Below, in pieces: positions 8,631-17,986 of a DNA stretch of 34,756 nt. The translations under genes and the position numbers were made by a program. The notes below the pieces were generated by a model. The model saw only the letters and a program-made list of their open reading frames with translations. It was not told the DNA's origin and searched no databases. The stretch lies in assembly GCA_018624035.1 (NCBI GenBank), contig JAAZUU010000012.1:1-34756 (forward strand), given 5' to 3'. The stretch is from Rhodobiaceae bacterium (lineage in GTDB: Bacteria > Pseudomonadota > Alphaproteobacteria > Puniceispirillales > Puniceispirillaceae). How positions within the stretch are numbered: position 1 is the stretch's first letter; each line of letters begins with the position of its first letter.

Positions 8631-9743
8631 TCAGCTGTCGCGCTGCGCCCCGACCCGCGCCGCCAGGCTGGCCTCGACGAAATCGTCCAGATCACCGTCA
8701 AGAACGCCCCCGGCATTGCCCTTTTCGATGTTGGTGCGAAGATCCTTCACCATCTGGTAGGGATGCAGCACATAGGACCTGATCTGGTTTCCCCAGCCGA
8801 TATCGGTCTTTGACGAGGCCGCATCATTCGCCGCTTCCTCGCGCTTCTGGAGTTCCAGTTCGTAAAGACGCGCCTTCAGCATGTTCAGAGCGGTGGCGCG
8901 GTTGCGGTGCTGCGAGCGGTCATTCTGGCACTGCACCACGATATTCGTAGGCAGATGGGTGATCCGGATTGCCGAATCCGTCTTGTTGACATGCTGCCCG
9001 CCGGCACCGGAGGCACGGTAGGTGTCGACGCGCAGATCCTTGTCCTCGACCTCGATCTCGATATCATCATCGACAACCGGATAGACCCAGGCGCTGGCAA
9101 AGCTGGTATGCCGCCGGGCCGAGCTGTCATAGGGCGAGATCCGGACGAGCCTGTGGACACCCGATTCCGTTTTCAGCCAGCCATAGGCATTGTCACCCTC
9201 GATCCGCATCGTGACCGACTTGATGCCGGCCTCCTCACCCGCACTCTCCTCAATCATCTGCAACTTGAATCCGCGACGCTCGCACCAACGGCTATACATG
9301 CGTACCAGCATGGCGGCCCAGTCCTGGGCCTCGGTTCCGCCAGCGCCGGCGTGGATTTCCAGAAAGCAGTCATTACCATCGGCCTCGCCCGACAGCAGGC
9401 TTTCAAGCTGCCGCTTCTCGGCCAGTGTCACAAGTTCCACAAGCGACGCCTCGGCCTCGGCGACAACCTCCTCATCACCCTCCATCTCGCCAAGTTCGAT
9501 GAGCCCCGTCGCGTCATCGAGTTCAGCCTGAAGCGTGGTGATCGCCTCGATCTGACGTTGCAGGCGATTCTTCTCACGCATGGCTTCCTGCGCGGCGGCC
9601 TGGTCATTCCAGAAATCACCCTCGGCGCTCAGCGCTTCCAACTCGGCGAGACGTGCCGTCGCGACCTCGAAATCGACATGTTTCCTGAGAAGGTCGATGG
9701 CCGTCGTGACAATATCGATCTGGGCTTGCGTTTCGGCTTGCAT
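8631..9743 (-). CDS. prfB: Peptide chain release factor 2
   Basis: Recognises UGA and UAA stop codons and triggers peptide release on the ribosome. Domain order is the N-terminal helical domain, the anticodon-like tripeptide region (RISPYDSSARRHTSF, SPY where E. coli has SPF), and the catalytic GGQ in ASGAGGQHVNKTDSAIR. The start at 9743 (MQAETQAQIDIVTTAIDLLRKH) matches the family N-terminus and has GGA about eight bases upstream; the ORF track's 24 extra residues are atypical. This gives 370 aa. The reading frame is continuous, so the programmed +1 frameshift that autoregulates E. coli prfB is not present. It lies about 120 bp downstream of the PBP1A gene in the same direction. Confidence 0.95.
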   Translation of the reverse strand: MQAETQAQIDIVTTAIDLLRKHVDFEVATARLAELEALSAEGDFWNDQAAAQEAMREKNRLQRQIEAITTLQAELDDATGLIELGEMEGDEEVVAEAEASLVELVTLAEKRQLESLLSGEADGNDCFLEIHAGAGGTEAQDWAAMLVRMYSRWCERRGFKLQMIEESAGEEAGIKSVTMRIEGDNAYGWLKTESGVHRLVRISPYDSSARRHTSFASAWVYPVVDDDIEIEVEDKDLRVDTYRASGAGGQHVNKTDSAIRITHLPTNIVVQCQNDRSQHRNRATALNMLKARLYELELQKREEAANDAASSKTDIGWGNQIRSYVLHPYQMVKDLRTNIEKGNAGGVLDGDLDDFVEASLAARVGAQRDS

Positions 9744-9865
9744 GGACTGTCCAATCATTCTGCCGGGCCGGCCCCGGACGCGGCTAGAAGTAGCGCGACG
9801 GCCATTGACTGACAAGGGTTAAGCCGCCGGCATGCCGCCGCCGGGTCCGGTCAGGCCAGGCTCTC

Positions 9866-12403
9866 TCAGAACAGGCCCGGCGTGGTGATCTCATCGGACG
9901 GAGCGGCGCGAACCGTGCTTCCGGGCACATCGATCAGAGTGCCACCGGGGCGCTGGCCGGGCTTGAACACCTCGAAAATGGCTTTCTCGTGACTGGGAAG
10001 AACGCGCTCACCCGTCTCCGCGTTCACCGGAATGATGGTGATTCCGCTCGGGCGTCGGAACGGAATGACCGGCCTGTCCGCCTGGGCGGCAGCAATGAAA
10101 TCGCCGAAAATCGGCACCGCCACGGTGGAGCCTGTCTCCCGCTTGCCAAGCTGGCGCGGTGTGTCATAGCCAACAAAGACACCGACGGCGAGGTCGGGCG
10201 TGAACCCGATGAACCAGCCATTCGTGTTGTCATTGGTGGTGCCTGTCTTGCCTGCCACGGTCAGGTTCAGCCTGGCGATGCGCCGACCGGTACCGCGTTT
10301 GATGACTCCTTCGAGCATGGAGACCATCTGGAAGGCCGATGCCGGCGATGTCAGCTGTTCACGCCTGTCAGCCAGTGTCGGGATATCCTGACCAGACCAT
10401 CCATCCTCCGCACGGCATGCCGCGCAGTCGCGTTCATCATGCCGATATATGGTCTCGCCATGGCGGTTCTGGACCCGGTCGATCAGGCTCGGCGTGATCT
10501 TCTTGCCGCCATTGACGAGCATGCCATAGGCCGAGGTCAGCCTGAGAAGGGTCGTCTCGCCGGCACCAAGCGACATCGAGAGCAACGGTGGCAGGTTCTG
10601 GTTCAGCCCGAATTTGCGCGCATATTCCTGCACCTCCTCCATGCCAAGGCTCATCGCAAGACGCGCCGTCATCAGGTTGCGGGACTTCTCGATACCGACA
10701 CGCATGATCGACGGACCATAAAAGCGACGTGTGTAGTTGGCGGGTTTCCATTTCGGCTTGCCACGTCCCTGGTCAACCACCAGCGGGGCATCGAGAATGC
10801 GCGTTGTCGGGTTGTAGCCCTGGTCGAGCGCCGCCAGATAGACAAACGGCTTGAAAGCCGATCCGGGCTGGCGAAGTGCCTGCACCGCGCGGTTGAACTC
10901 GGACTCCGCGTAATTGTAGCCGCCGCTCATGGCCAGCAGCCGTCCGGTATGCGGATCAAGGGCGACAATCGCCCCCTCGACAAGTGGCCGCTGGGACAGC
11001 GACATATCCTCCGGCCCCGGCTCGAATCCGTCACGGATCAGATCGGGCGTGGCCGACGGCGGCTGCACCATCACGATGTCACCGACCGACAGCGCGTCAC
11101 GGAGATCTGTCAATGGCGGCGGCCGCACCCCATCCTCATCTCGCGGCGGATAGGCCCAGAAGGCAAGTTCAAACGGGATACGGGCCTGCCGCCCCTCGAC
11201 ATGGATTCCAGCCTCGCCTCTTTTGACATCGGTCACAAGCGCGGCGAAATGATTGTCGGGCATTCCCTTCTGATGGCCGGCGAGGATTTCGTCGACATCG
11301 CCGGCACCGGCATGGATGCCGAGCGGGCCGCGCCACCCCTGGCGCCGATCCAGCGCCTCGAGACCGCGTTCAAGTGCCATCCGCGCCGCTTTCTGAAGGG
11401 TCGGGTCAAGGGTCGTCCGCACCGACAAACCGCCCGTGTAAAGCATATCCTCGCCGAACATGGCGACAACCTCGCGTCGCACCTCCTCGGCGAAATAGGG
11501 CGCATCGGTTGAATCAAACCCGCTCCTTCTGACGACGGTCAACGGCACCGCGACGGCCGCTATCCGCTCGGCCTCGGTGATGAAACCGTTCTGCTGCATC
11601 TCGCCAAGGACCCAGTCCCGGCGGATGGTCGCGGACCTTATCCGGCGTGTCGGATGATAATTCGACGGTGCCTTTGGCAACGCCGCCAGATAGGCCATTT
11701 CCTCAAGGGTCAGCCGGTCGAGCGGTTTGTCGAAATAGTTCAGCGACGCCGCCGCCACGCCATAGCTTCCTTGACCGAGATAGATCTCGTTCAGATAGAG
11801 GGCGAGGATCTGATCCTTGGTGAAGGCCCGTTCCATGCGAAAGGACAGGATGGCTTCCTTGATCTTGCGGTCGATCGACACCTCGTTGGTCAGCAGGAAG
11901 TTCTTCGCCACCTGCTGGGTGATGGTCGAGGCCCCGATCGGGCGCCGACCGGTGCCGTAATTCATCGCGTTGGTGACGACAGCCCGCAGCAGCGCCCGCG
12001 GGTCAATGCCAAAATGCGAATAGAAGGCCTTGTCCTCGGCCGACAGAAATGCCTGTATCAGTCGTGGCGGCATCGCCTCGACCGGCATAAAAACACGCCT
12101 TTCGCGGGCATGTTCGGCGATCAGCGCACCATTGCCGGCATGAATGCGGGTGGCGACCGGCGGCTCATACTGGGCAAGCTGGTGATAGTCGGGAAGTCCC
12201 TTGCCATAGGTCCAGAAAATCCACAGAACGCCAGCAGCACTCGCGACCAGCCCGAGGAACAGAAGGCTGAAAAGCACCGATACGACACCGACAAACCGCA
12301 AAAGGAAGGGTTTCCTGCGCCGCTCCGGCACGGAGTAGGTCAGGTCGAGCGCGTCATCACCGTCACGATTGTTGGCGGTATCTTCCATGCCCCTGTCGAT
12401 CAC
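9866..12403 (-). CDS. mrcA: Penicillin-binding protein 1A (class A, bifunctional)
   Basis: Peptidoglycan glycosyltransferase and D,D-transpeptidase acting in the periplasm. The 845-aa protein has an N-terminal cytoplasmic tail, a membrane helix (VSVLFSLLFLGLVASAAGVLW) and a GT51 domain with AFLSAEDKAFYSHFG, GASTITQQVAKN and ILALYLNEIYLGQGSYGVAAA. The transpeptidase domain follows, with SAFK (S515), the SRN motif in EKSRNLMTA and the KTGTT box. A linker/OB-like region lies between them, as in gammaproteobacterial and alphaproteobacterial PBP1A. The track start is a GTG at 12403, eight bases after the amidase stop and preceded by AGGAG at a longish 11-base spacing. An ATG at 12388 (MEDTANN) is equally possible. 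The amidase is directly upstream on the same strand, so this is probably an operon for murein synthesis and cleavage. Confidence 0.95.
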   Translation of the reverse strand: MIDRGMEDTANNRDGDDALDLTYSVPERRRKPFLLRFVGVVSVLFSLLFLGLVASAAGVLWIFWTYGKGLPDYHQLAQYEPPVATRIHAGNGALIAEHARERRVFMPVEAMPPRLIQAFLSAEDKAFYSHFGIDPRALLRAVVTNAMNYGTGRRPIGASTITQQVAKNFLLTNEVSIDRKIKEAILSFRMERAFTKDQILALYLNEIYLGQGSYGVAAASLNYFDKPLDRLTLEEMAYLAALPKAPSNYHPTRRIRSATIRRDWVLGEMQQNGFITEAERIAAVAVPLTVVRRSGFDSTDAPYFAEEVRREVVAMFGEDMLYTGGLSVRTTLDPTLQKAARMALERGLEALDRRQGWRGPLGIHAGAGDVDEILAGHQKGMPDNHFAALVTDVKRGEAGIHVEGRQARIPFELAFWAYPPRDEDGVRPPPLTDLRDALSVGDIVMVQPPSATPDLIRDGFEPGPEDMSLSQRPLVEGAIVALDPHTGRLLAMSGGYNYAESEFNRAVQALRQPGSAFKPFVYLAALDQGYNPTTRILDAPLVVDQGRGKPKWKPANYTRRFYGPSIMRVGIEKSRNLMTARLAMSLGMEEVQEYARKFGLNQNLPPLLSMSLGAGETTLLRLTSAYGMLVNGGKKITPSLIDRVQNRHGETIYRHDERDCAACRAEDGWSGQDIPTLADRREQLTSPASAFQMVSMLEGVIKRGTGRRIARLNLTVAGKTGTTNDNTNGWFIGFTPDLAVGVFVGYDTPRQLGKRETGSTVAVPIFGDFIAAAQADRPVIPFRRPSGITIIPVNAETGERVLPSHEKAIFEVFKPGQRPGGTLIDVPGSTVRAAPSDEITTPGLF

Positions 12404-12411
12404 CTTTCACA

Positions 12412-13779
12412 TCACTCCTGCGGACCGTATTCGACCAGATATGCAACGATGGCGCGGGCCAGCCTTTCGGTGAGCTTCGCGCGATATTCCGCGGTCTTCA
12501 GGTTTGCCTCATCTTGCCGGTTCGTTATGAAGCCCATCTCGACCAGCACGGACGGCATGTCAGGAGCCTTTAACACCGCAAATCCGGCAAAACGATGGCC
12601 TCGCCTGTCGCCGCCGGGCATATCGCGGATATGACGCAGGATGGTGCTTGCCAGATAGGTTGACTGGTTCATTGATTCTCGCTGGAACATGCGCAGCAAT
12701 TCATCGGCGGCCTCGGGATCCTCGACCGCCAGATCCGGCCCGCCAATGAGGTCGGCCTTGTTCTCGTTCCTTGCCAGCATTTCGGCTTCCTTGTCCGAGG
12801 CCGTGTCGGACAGTGTGAAGACCGAGATTCCCCGCGCCTTGCTGGATGGGGCGGCATCGGCATGAAGCGAGATGAACAGATCGGCCTGCTGCCGGCGTGC
12901 CAGATTGATCCGCTGACGCAGTTTCAGATATCGGTCGTCAGAACGTGACAGCACCGGTTTGATCACCCCGGTCGCCTTCAGCTGGCGCGCCAGTTCGGTG
13001 GCGGCAGCCAGCGTGATGTGTTTTTCCTGTGTCTTTGACTTGCCAATCGCCCCGGGATCCTTGCCGCCATGGCCGGCATCAATGAAGACGGTCCACTTTT
13101 TGCGCGATGACGCTGGTGCCGGCTGTGGCTTGGGCGGGGTGACCTCGACCTTGCGGGGTGTGGCCGGCGCGGATGAGGCGGATTGCGGTTTGCCGCCAGC
13201 GGCGGCAGGCGGTCTTGCTTGCGGGGTGGCGGCCTGTCGGTTGGAAGGGCGGGCCGCATCGCCATAATCACGCCACCCCTCGCGCGCCAGCGTTGTCGCA
13301 GCAACCTGAAACGCCGTCCGCCCGTTATCCGCAAGATCGAAAACCAGCCGGTGACCGCGTCCGTCATCCGCCGGCAAGGCAAAACGGCGCACCGGTGTCG
13401 CCGGCGCCGTCATCTCGATCACCACACGGCCGGTTTGCGGGTCGGGCCGGCCATAGCGATAGGCTGTCGCCGGGGCGGCGCCGAGCTTGCCGCGCTTCGG
13501 CACATCGTCAACACGCCAGTCGGCGTTCGGTATGTCGACAACAAAACGATAAGGATCGGCAAGAAGCGTGAGTTTCGCCAGCACCGGCCGGTCTGTCTCG
13601 ACCACGACACGAAGCACCTGCCGCCCGTCACTCTCGACCCCGCCAATGCGCAGCCCGGTGATCGCGCTGTCTGCTGCCAGAACATGGCTGGACGCAAGGA
13701 CCGAGGCCGTAAAAATCATCATGGTCAGCAAGCCTGCGGCCAGCGAGCGTATGGATCGGCGGAACCTGTTTGAAGTCAC
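12412..13779 (-). CDS. amiC: N-acetylmuramoyl-L-alanine amidase (AMIN + Amidase_3)
   Basis: Zinc amidase that removes stem peptides from peptidoglycan, usually during daughter-cell separation; periplasmic. The signal peptide is basic (NRFRRSIRSL) followed by AAGLLTMMIFTASVLA. Next come an AMIN domain (ITGLRIGGVESDGRQVLRVV) that in relatives targets the septum, a Pro/Ala-rich linker, and a catalytic Amidase_3 domain with VFIDAGHGGKDPGAIG, LFISLHADA and VLVEMGFITN carrying the zinc ligands and catalytic Glu. The ORF track starts at a TTG codon (13842) with an implausible N-terminus. I chose the GTG at 13779 because the signal peptide begins right there and a GG-rich stretch precedes it. The AmiC-type name rests on the AMIN domain. 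It lies 8 bp upstream of mrcA. Confidence 0.9.
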   Translation of the reverse strand: MTSNRFRRSIRSLAAGLLTMMIFTASVLASSHVLAADSAITGLRIGGVESDGRQVLRVVVETDRPVLAKLTLLADPYRFVVDIPNADWRVDDVPKRGKLGAAPATAYRYGRPDPQTGRVVIEMTAPATPVRRFALPADDGRGHRLVFDLADNGRTAFQVAATTLAREGWRDYGDAARPSNRQAATPQARPPAAAGGKPQSASSAPATPRKVEVTPPKPQPAPASSRKKWTVFIDAGHGGKDPGAIGKSKTQEKHITLAAATELARQLKATGVIKPVLSRSDDRYLKLRQRINLARRQQADLFISLHADAAPSSKARGISVFTLSDTASDKEAEMLARNENKADLIGGPDLAVEDPEAADELLRMFQRESMNQSTYLASTILRHIRDMPGGDRRGHRFAGFAVLKAPDMPSVLVEMGFITNRQDEANLKTAEYRAKLTERLARAIVAYLVEYGPQE

Positions 13780-13852
13780 TCTGTTTCCAACCCCGATAGC
13801 GCAATCCCGGGACGAGGCACCCGGCGGCGGCGCGTGATACAATTTAACTTTA

Positions 13853-13880
13853 TTGGCATTTTGCTTTTTGGGTGTATATA
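13853..13880 (+). promoter_or_regulatory. Candidate rne promoter
   Basis: TTGGCA, a 16-bp spacer rich in T, then TATATA on the plus strand in an AT-rich island between the divergent amidase and rne. It is the best sigma70-like match upstream of rne and would give a leader of about 390 nt. Visual match only. Confidence 0.5.
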
Positions 13881-13886
13881 GTCAAC

Positions 13887-14279
13887 CTCAGCAGTGAACG
13901 TCCGCGCTGAGGCGCGACCCGGCCACCCCGAAACAGTGTGGTAAGGTCCCCGAAGAGGCACTTGGCGCCCAGCCGATCGATCACAGCGTGACAGAAGTAT
14001 CCCTCGGGCGATACCGCCCCGAGCAGCTATGCCAGACCATTCATGACGTCCCGCGGCTGCCGGCTTGTGCGACAGGCGCCCGATACCATTGTGTTAACCT
14101 TTCGTGGAACCGAACCATGACCCGTCCAACCCAGCAGAACCTGTCGATGGCGATCCGCCCGACAACGCTTTTGCGTGATGACGGTCATGTGAAAGCCACG
14201 AATCAACATCCCCTACGTTGCCGACATGCGATCCACGGAATGTGGTCATCGGCAGACGTGGCTGGAAAGAGACATATAT
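13887..14279 (+). promoter_or_regulatory. Long rne 5' leader (no gene)
   Basis: About 390 bases between the candidate promoter and the rne ATG hold no credible gene; ORF 13988-14356 overlaps rne and lacks family features. A clear hairpin lies at 14003-14023: CTCGGG pairs with CCCGAG, extended by CG/CG with one bulged C around an ATAC loop. In E. coli the rne leader is 361 nt long and contains hairpins through which RNase E cleaves its own mRNA. A similar feedback role here is inference from length and position; the sequence itself is not recognisably homologous. Confidence 0.4.
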
Positions 14280-16742
14280 ATGACAAAAAGATTACTTATC
14301 GACGGCCGACAGTCCGAAGAGACACGGGTCGTCCTGCTGAGCGGCACCCGAATTGAGGACTTCGACTACGAAACCGAAAACCGCAAGCAACTCAAGGGCA
14401 ACGTATATCTGGCGCGCATAACGCGGGTCGAACCCTCGCTTCAGGCCGCCTTTGTTGAATATGGCGGCAATCGTCAGGGGTTCCTGGCATTCAGCGAAAT
14501 CCATCCGGATTACTACCGCATCCCGATCGAGGACCGCGAGGCGCTTGTCCAGGCAGAGCGTGACTCGGACGAGGATGAGGACGGCGCGCAGGAAGCCGAT
14601 GGCGCGCCGGAGACCGTTGGCGGCGAAGGTGCCGATGAAGACGACATCAGACCACACCGCCAGGTCCGCAGATACAAAATCCAGGAAGTGGTATCCCGCA
14701 AGCAGATCATGCTGGTGCAGGTCGTCAAGGAGGAACGCGGCAACAAGGGTGCGGCGCTGACGACCTACCTGTCGCTCGCCGGTCGCTATTGTGTGCTGAT
14801 GCCGAACTCGACGCGGCGCGGCGGTGTCAGCCGCAAGATCACCAACGCTGCCGACAGGAAGCGGTTGAAGACGATCGTTGGCGGCCTCGATGTCCAGGAT
14901 GGCATGGCTGTCATCGTGCGGACGGCCGGTGCCAAGCGGACCAAGACCGAGATCGCCCGCGACTATGCCTATCTGTCCAAATTGTGGGATGAAATCCGTT
15001 CCAAGACGCTGGAATCCCAAGCACCAAGCCTGATCCATGAGGAAGGCGACCTGGTCAAGCGCTCGATCCGCGATCTGTATACAAGCGAGGTCGACGAGGT
15101 CCTTGTCGAGGGCGAGGATGCGTACAAGGAAGCCCGGGGGCAGATGAAAATGCTGATCCCGAGCCATGTGAAGCGCGTGCAGAAATATGAGGACGCGCTT
15201 CCGATCTTCCAGCGCTACCAGGTCGAACAGCAGATGGACACGATCCACAGCCCGCAGGTGAGATTGCGGTCAGGTGGCTATCTTGTCATCAACCAGACCG
15301 AGGCGCTTGTCGCCATCGACGTCAATTCAGGCCGGTCGACCCGCGAGCGCAACATCGAGGAAACGGCCCTCAAAACGAATCTCGAGGCAGCCGACGAATT
15401 GGCAAGGCAACTCCGCCTTCGCGACCTGTCAGGCCTTATTGTTGTCGATTTCATCGATATGGAGGACAACAGGAACCAGCAGGCTGTCGAGCGTCGCATG
15501 AAGGACGCGATGCGCAACGACCGGGCGCGGATCCAGATCGGGTCGATCAGCCATTTTGGCCTTCTTGAAATGTCGCGCCAGCGGTTGCGGCTCAGCTTCA
15601 ATGAATCGATCAGTTCGGTCTGCCCGCATTGCGAGGGGTCGGGCCGGGTTCGCTCGGTCGAAACGGCCGCGCTACAAATGCTGCGGGTGATCGAGGATGA
15701 GGCTTCGAAAGGCCGGATGGATGAGCTTCGCGTAACAATCAACCGCGATGTCGCCCTCTATATCCTGAATCACAAGCGCGACGCCATCAGCGCGCTGGAA
15801 GAGCGGTTCGAGATGCGGATCGTGATTCTCGCCGGTGACAGCCTGATCGCGACCGAGCATGAAGCCGAGCGAATCGGCTTCCAGGGCAACAATAATCGCA
15901 AACAGGCAAGGCCGGCCAAAAAGGAAGCCGCACCGACCGAAAGCAGCGATGACGACACGCCGGACAGCCAGGAAGAGGAGACCAGCGAGGAAGATCAGCC
16001 GAAACGACGCAAACGTGGCCGCCGCGGCGGCCGGCGGCGGCGGCGGCGCGGCGGTGAGGCTGGCGATAACGCGGTCGAGGCGGCATCCGCCGACGACGCG
16101 GCGGATGCGCCTGCGAATGATGACGAACCGGTCGCAGCCGACAGTGCCGCAACCGAGGCGGAGACGCCGTCGGAGGATGCTGAGGGCGGGTCCGGAACAC
16201 GGACACGCAGCAAGTCCAGTGGCAGGTCACGTGGCCGCAGGAAGGGCGAGGCTGTCGCGGCCGAGGACAACGCCGATACGCCGGAGGCCACCGACGCCAA
16301 CAAAACCGAGGCCAATCCGGCAGATGACGCCGAGACCGAAGCCAAACCGAAGCGGCGCACCCGCAAGAAGGCCGCCAAGGCCGCCGCGACATCGACCGAT
16401 GACACGCAGTCTGAAGAAACCGGCGCCGGATCCGGCCCCAAGGCCAAATCCGCGGATGAGGTAACGTCCGAGGACGAGGCACCGGCAAAGAAAAAGGCCA
16501 CACGCGCAAAAGCGGCGAAATCGGCCGGCACGGCAAAGAAGAAGGCTGCCAGGAAAGCCGCGAAGAAAGCCGCAAAGGCCAAGTCGCCGGCAGAGACGCC
16601 GACACCGGACAGTGGAAATGGCGCAGATGGCGACGAGGCCACCGCGTCACGCACGCCAATCAGTTCGGCACTGCAGGATGTCATCGAGGTTGGCCAGAAC
16701 GACCCCTCGACAAAGCGCAAGGGGTGGTGGAACCGCGGCTGA
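14280..16742 (+). CDS. rne: Ribonuclease E
   Basis: Single-strand-specific endoribonuclease and degradosome scaffold. From the ATG at 14280 (MTKRLLIDGRQSEETRV) it is 820 aa; the 18 extra residues in the ORF track are leader, and GAAAGAGA lies at ribosome-binding distance. The catalytic half has an S1 domain interrupted by an acidic insert (about residues 95-125), the metal-binding aspartates D347 (VAIDVNSG) and D390 (VVDFIDMED), 43 apart as in E. coli, and the Zn-link CPHC at 448-451. The C-terminal 290 or so residues are low-complexity: an Arg block (KRRKRGRRGGRRRRRRGG), alternating acidic stretches, and Lys/Ala repeats. The last residues (KRKGWWNRG) carry a GWW motif like the one through which Caulobacter RNase E binds PNPase. 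No membrane-anchoring helix is obvious. Confidence 0.96.
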   Translation: MTKRLLIDGRQSEETRVVLLSGTRIEDFDYETENRKQLKGNVYLARITRVEPSLQAAFVEYGGNRQGFLAFSEIHPDYYRIPIEDREALVQAERDSDEDEDGAQEADGAPETVGGEGADEDDIRPHRQVRRYKIQEVVSRKQIMLVQVVKEERGNKGAALTTYLSLAGRYCVLMPNSTRRGGVSRKITNAADRKRLKTIVGGLDVQDGMAVIVRTAGAKRTKTEIARDYAYLSKLWDEIRSKTLESQAPSLIHEEGDLVKRSIRDLYTSEVDEVLVEGEDAYKEARGQMKMLIPSHVKRVQKYEDALPIFQRYQVEQQMDTIHSPQVRLRSGGYLVINQTEALVAIDVNSGRSTRERNIEETALKTNLEAADELARQLRLRDLSGLIVVDFIDMEDNRNQQAVERRMKDAMRNDRARIQIGSISHFGLLEMSRQRLRLSFNESISSVCPHCEGSGRVRSVETAALQMLRVIEDEASKGRMDELRVTINRDVALYILNHKRDAISALEERFEMRIVILAGDSLIATEHEAERIGFQGNNNRKQARPAKKEAAPTESSDDDTPDSQEEETSEEDQPKRRKRGRRGGRRRRRRGGEAGDNAVEAASADDAADAPANDDEPVAADSAATEAETPSEDAEGGSGTRTRSKSSGRSRGRRKGEAVAAEDNADTPEATDANKTEANPADDAETEAKPKRRTRKKAAKAAATSTDDTQSEETGAGSGPKAKSADEVTSEDEAPAKKKATRAKAAKSAGTAKKKAARKAAKKAAKAKSPAETPTPDSGNGADGDEATASRTPISSALQDVIEVGQNDPSTKRKGWWNRG

Positions 16743-16757
16743 CGCGCTCACCGCGCC

Positions 16758-17939
16758 CTATTGCGAAACCAGAAATCTCGGAAGCCAGTCGTTGATCCTG
16801 CGGCTGGCTTCTTTCATGTCCTCGGTGCTGCCGGCAAAGGAGAGTCGCAGGTGCCGGTGTCCCTGTTCCCGGTCGAAATCAACCCCGGGTGTACAGGCAA
16901 CATGCGCCTCGCGGAGCATGGCATCGGCCAGCACCGTCGAATCCGGCGTCTTCATGCCAAGATGGCTGATATCCGCATACAGGTAGAAGGCTCCGTCCGA
17001 CGGGGCGATATCGCCCAGAAATGCTTCGGGAAGATCGCGAATCAGGATGTCACGATTCTCGCGGTACCGGTCAACATGACGGTCAAGAACCGTATAATCA
17101 TCGAATGCGGCCAGAGCCCCGGCCTGCATCGGACGCGGGGGCCCGATATAGAGATTCTGTGCCAGCCGCTCGACCGTTTCCAGCAGGTCCGGCGGCACAA
17201 TCGCCCAACCGACGCGCCAGCCTGTCATGCAATAATATTTCGAGAAGGAATTGACGATGATGGCGCTGTCACTGAAGGACAGCGCGGTGGCCGGTCGGCC
17301 CCCGAAGGTCAGACCATGGTAAATCTCGTCCATGATCAGGCGCACGCCGTTGCGATCACACCACTCACAGATGGATTTCACCTCGTCATCCGACATCACC
17401 ACCCCGGTCGGGTTGGCCGGGCTGGCAAGAAGGATTCCATCCGGCAGCGGCGCCCCATTGGCCGCCAGAGCCTCGAGATCGGGAACCCAGCCCTGCGCCG
17501 CGCGGGCCGGCAGCAGGACCGGCTCGATCCCCAGCGCCAGCATCAGATTGCGATAGGCAGGATAGCCGGGTGTTGCCAGCGCGATCCGGTCACCACGATC
17601 AAAGGCGGCAAGGAAGGCCAGCGCGAAGCCAAGTGATGATCCGGGGGTGACGACGATACGGTCAGGATCGGCCGTGACACCATAGAAATCACTATAATGC
17701 GTGGCAATTCGCCGGCGCAGCGCTGTCTCGCCGAAAGCCAGCGAATAGCCATGCGTCGAGGTCTGTGCCAGCGCATCTGCCAGCGCGCTGTTCACCGCCT
17801 CGGGCGGTGGCGAGGACGGCTGGCCCACCTCGAGATGGATCACATCCGCGCCCGCCGCCTCAAGTTTACTGGAGGCGTTCATCACCGCCATGGCGAGAAA
17901 GGCAGGAACCGAATTCGTCGACGTCGTCTTCAACGGCAT
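16758..17939 (-). CDS. PLP-dependent aminotransferase, class I/II
   Basis: Fold-type I aminotransferase of the aspartate-aminotransferase superfamily; the substrate is not determined. The 393-aa protein shows VTPGSSLGFALAF for cofactor phosphate, SPANPTGVVMSDDE, the YHGLTF region, the PLP-lysine motif NSFSKYYCMTGWRVGW, and the C-terminal carboxylate-binding arginine region HLRLSFA. Length and motifs fit the broad group annotated as aspartate/tyrosine/aromatic aminotransferases. It is convergent with rne (15 bp between stop codons) and divergent from the M48 protease gene. The ATG at 17939 has GGA nine bases upstream. No neighbour points to a particular pathway. Confidence 0.92.
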   Translation of the reverse strand: MPLKTTSTNSVPAFLAMAVMNASSKLEAAGADVIHLEVGQPSSPPPEAVNSALADALAQTSTHGYSLAFGETALRRRIATHYSDFYGVTADPDRIVVTPGSSLGFALAFLAAFDRGDRIALATPGYPAYRNLMLALGIEPVLLPARAAQGWVPDLEALAANGAPLPDGILLASPANPTGVVMSDDEVKSICEWCDRNGVRLIMDEIYHGLTFGGRPATALSFSDSAIIVNSFSKYYCMTGWRVGWAIVPPDLLETVERLAQNLYIGPPRPMQAGALAAFDDYTVLDRHVDRYRENRDILIRDLPEAFLGDIAPSDGAFYLYADISHLGMKTPDSTVLADAMLREAHVACTPGVDFDREQGHRHLRLSFAGSTEDMKEASRRINDWLPRFLVSQ

Positions 17940-17956
17940 AACATGAAATCCATTTT

Positions 17957-17986
17957 GGTGCGGGCCATATCGGTGCGGGCTATATT
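17957..17986. repeat. Tandem 15-bp direct repeat in divergent promoter region
   Basis: GGTGCGGGCCATATC is followed immediately by GGTGCGGGCTATATT, 13 of 15 positions identical. It sits 18 bp upstream of the aminotransferase start and about 115 bp upstream of the M48 protease start, so it could be a regulator site or a local duplication. Confidence 0.6.

Noticed and set aside
9744-9815. Programmed frameshift or long N-terminus for prfB
   Set aside because: The frame is continuous from the family start at 9743, and the upstream 24 codons are not conserved in type; no in-frame UGA site is needed.
9989-11512. 507-aa plus-strand ORF antisense to mrcA
   Set aside because: Shadow of the PBP1A gene, whose GT51 and transpeptidase motifs are intact on the other strand.
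13988-14356. 122-aa ORF in the rne leader
   Set aside because: Runs into rne in another frame, weak start context, no recognisable features.
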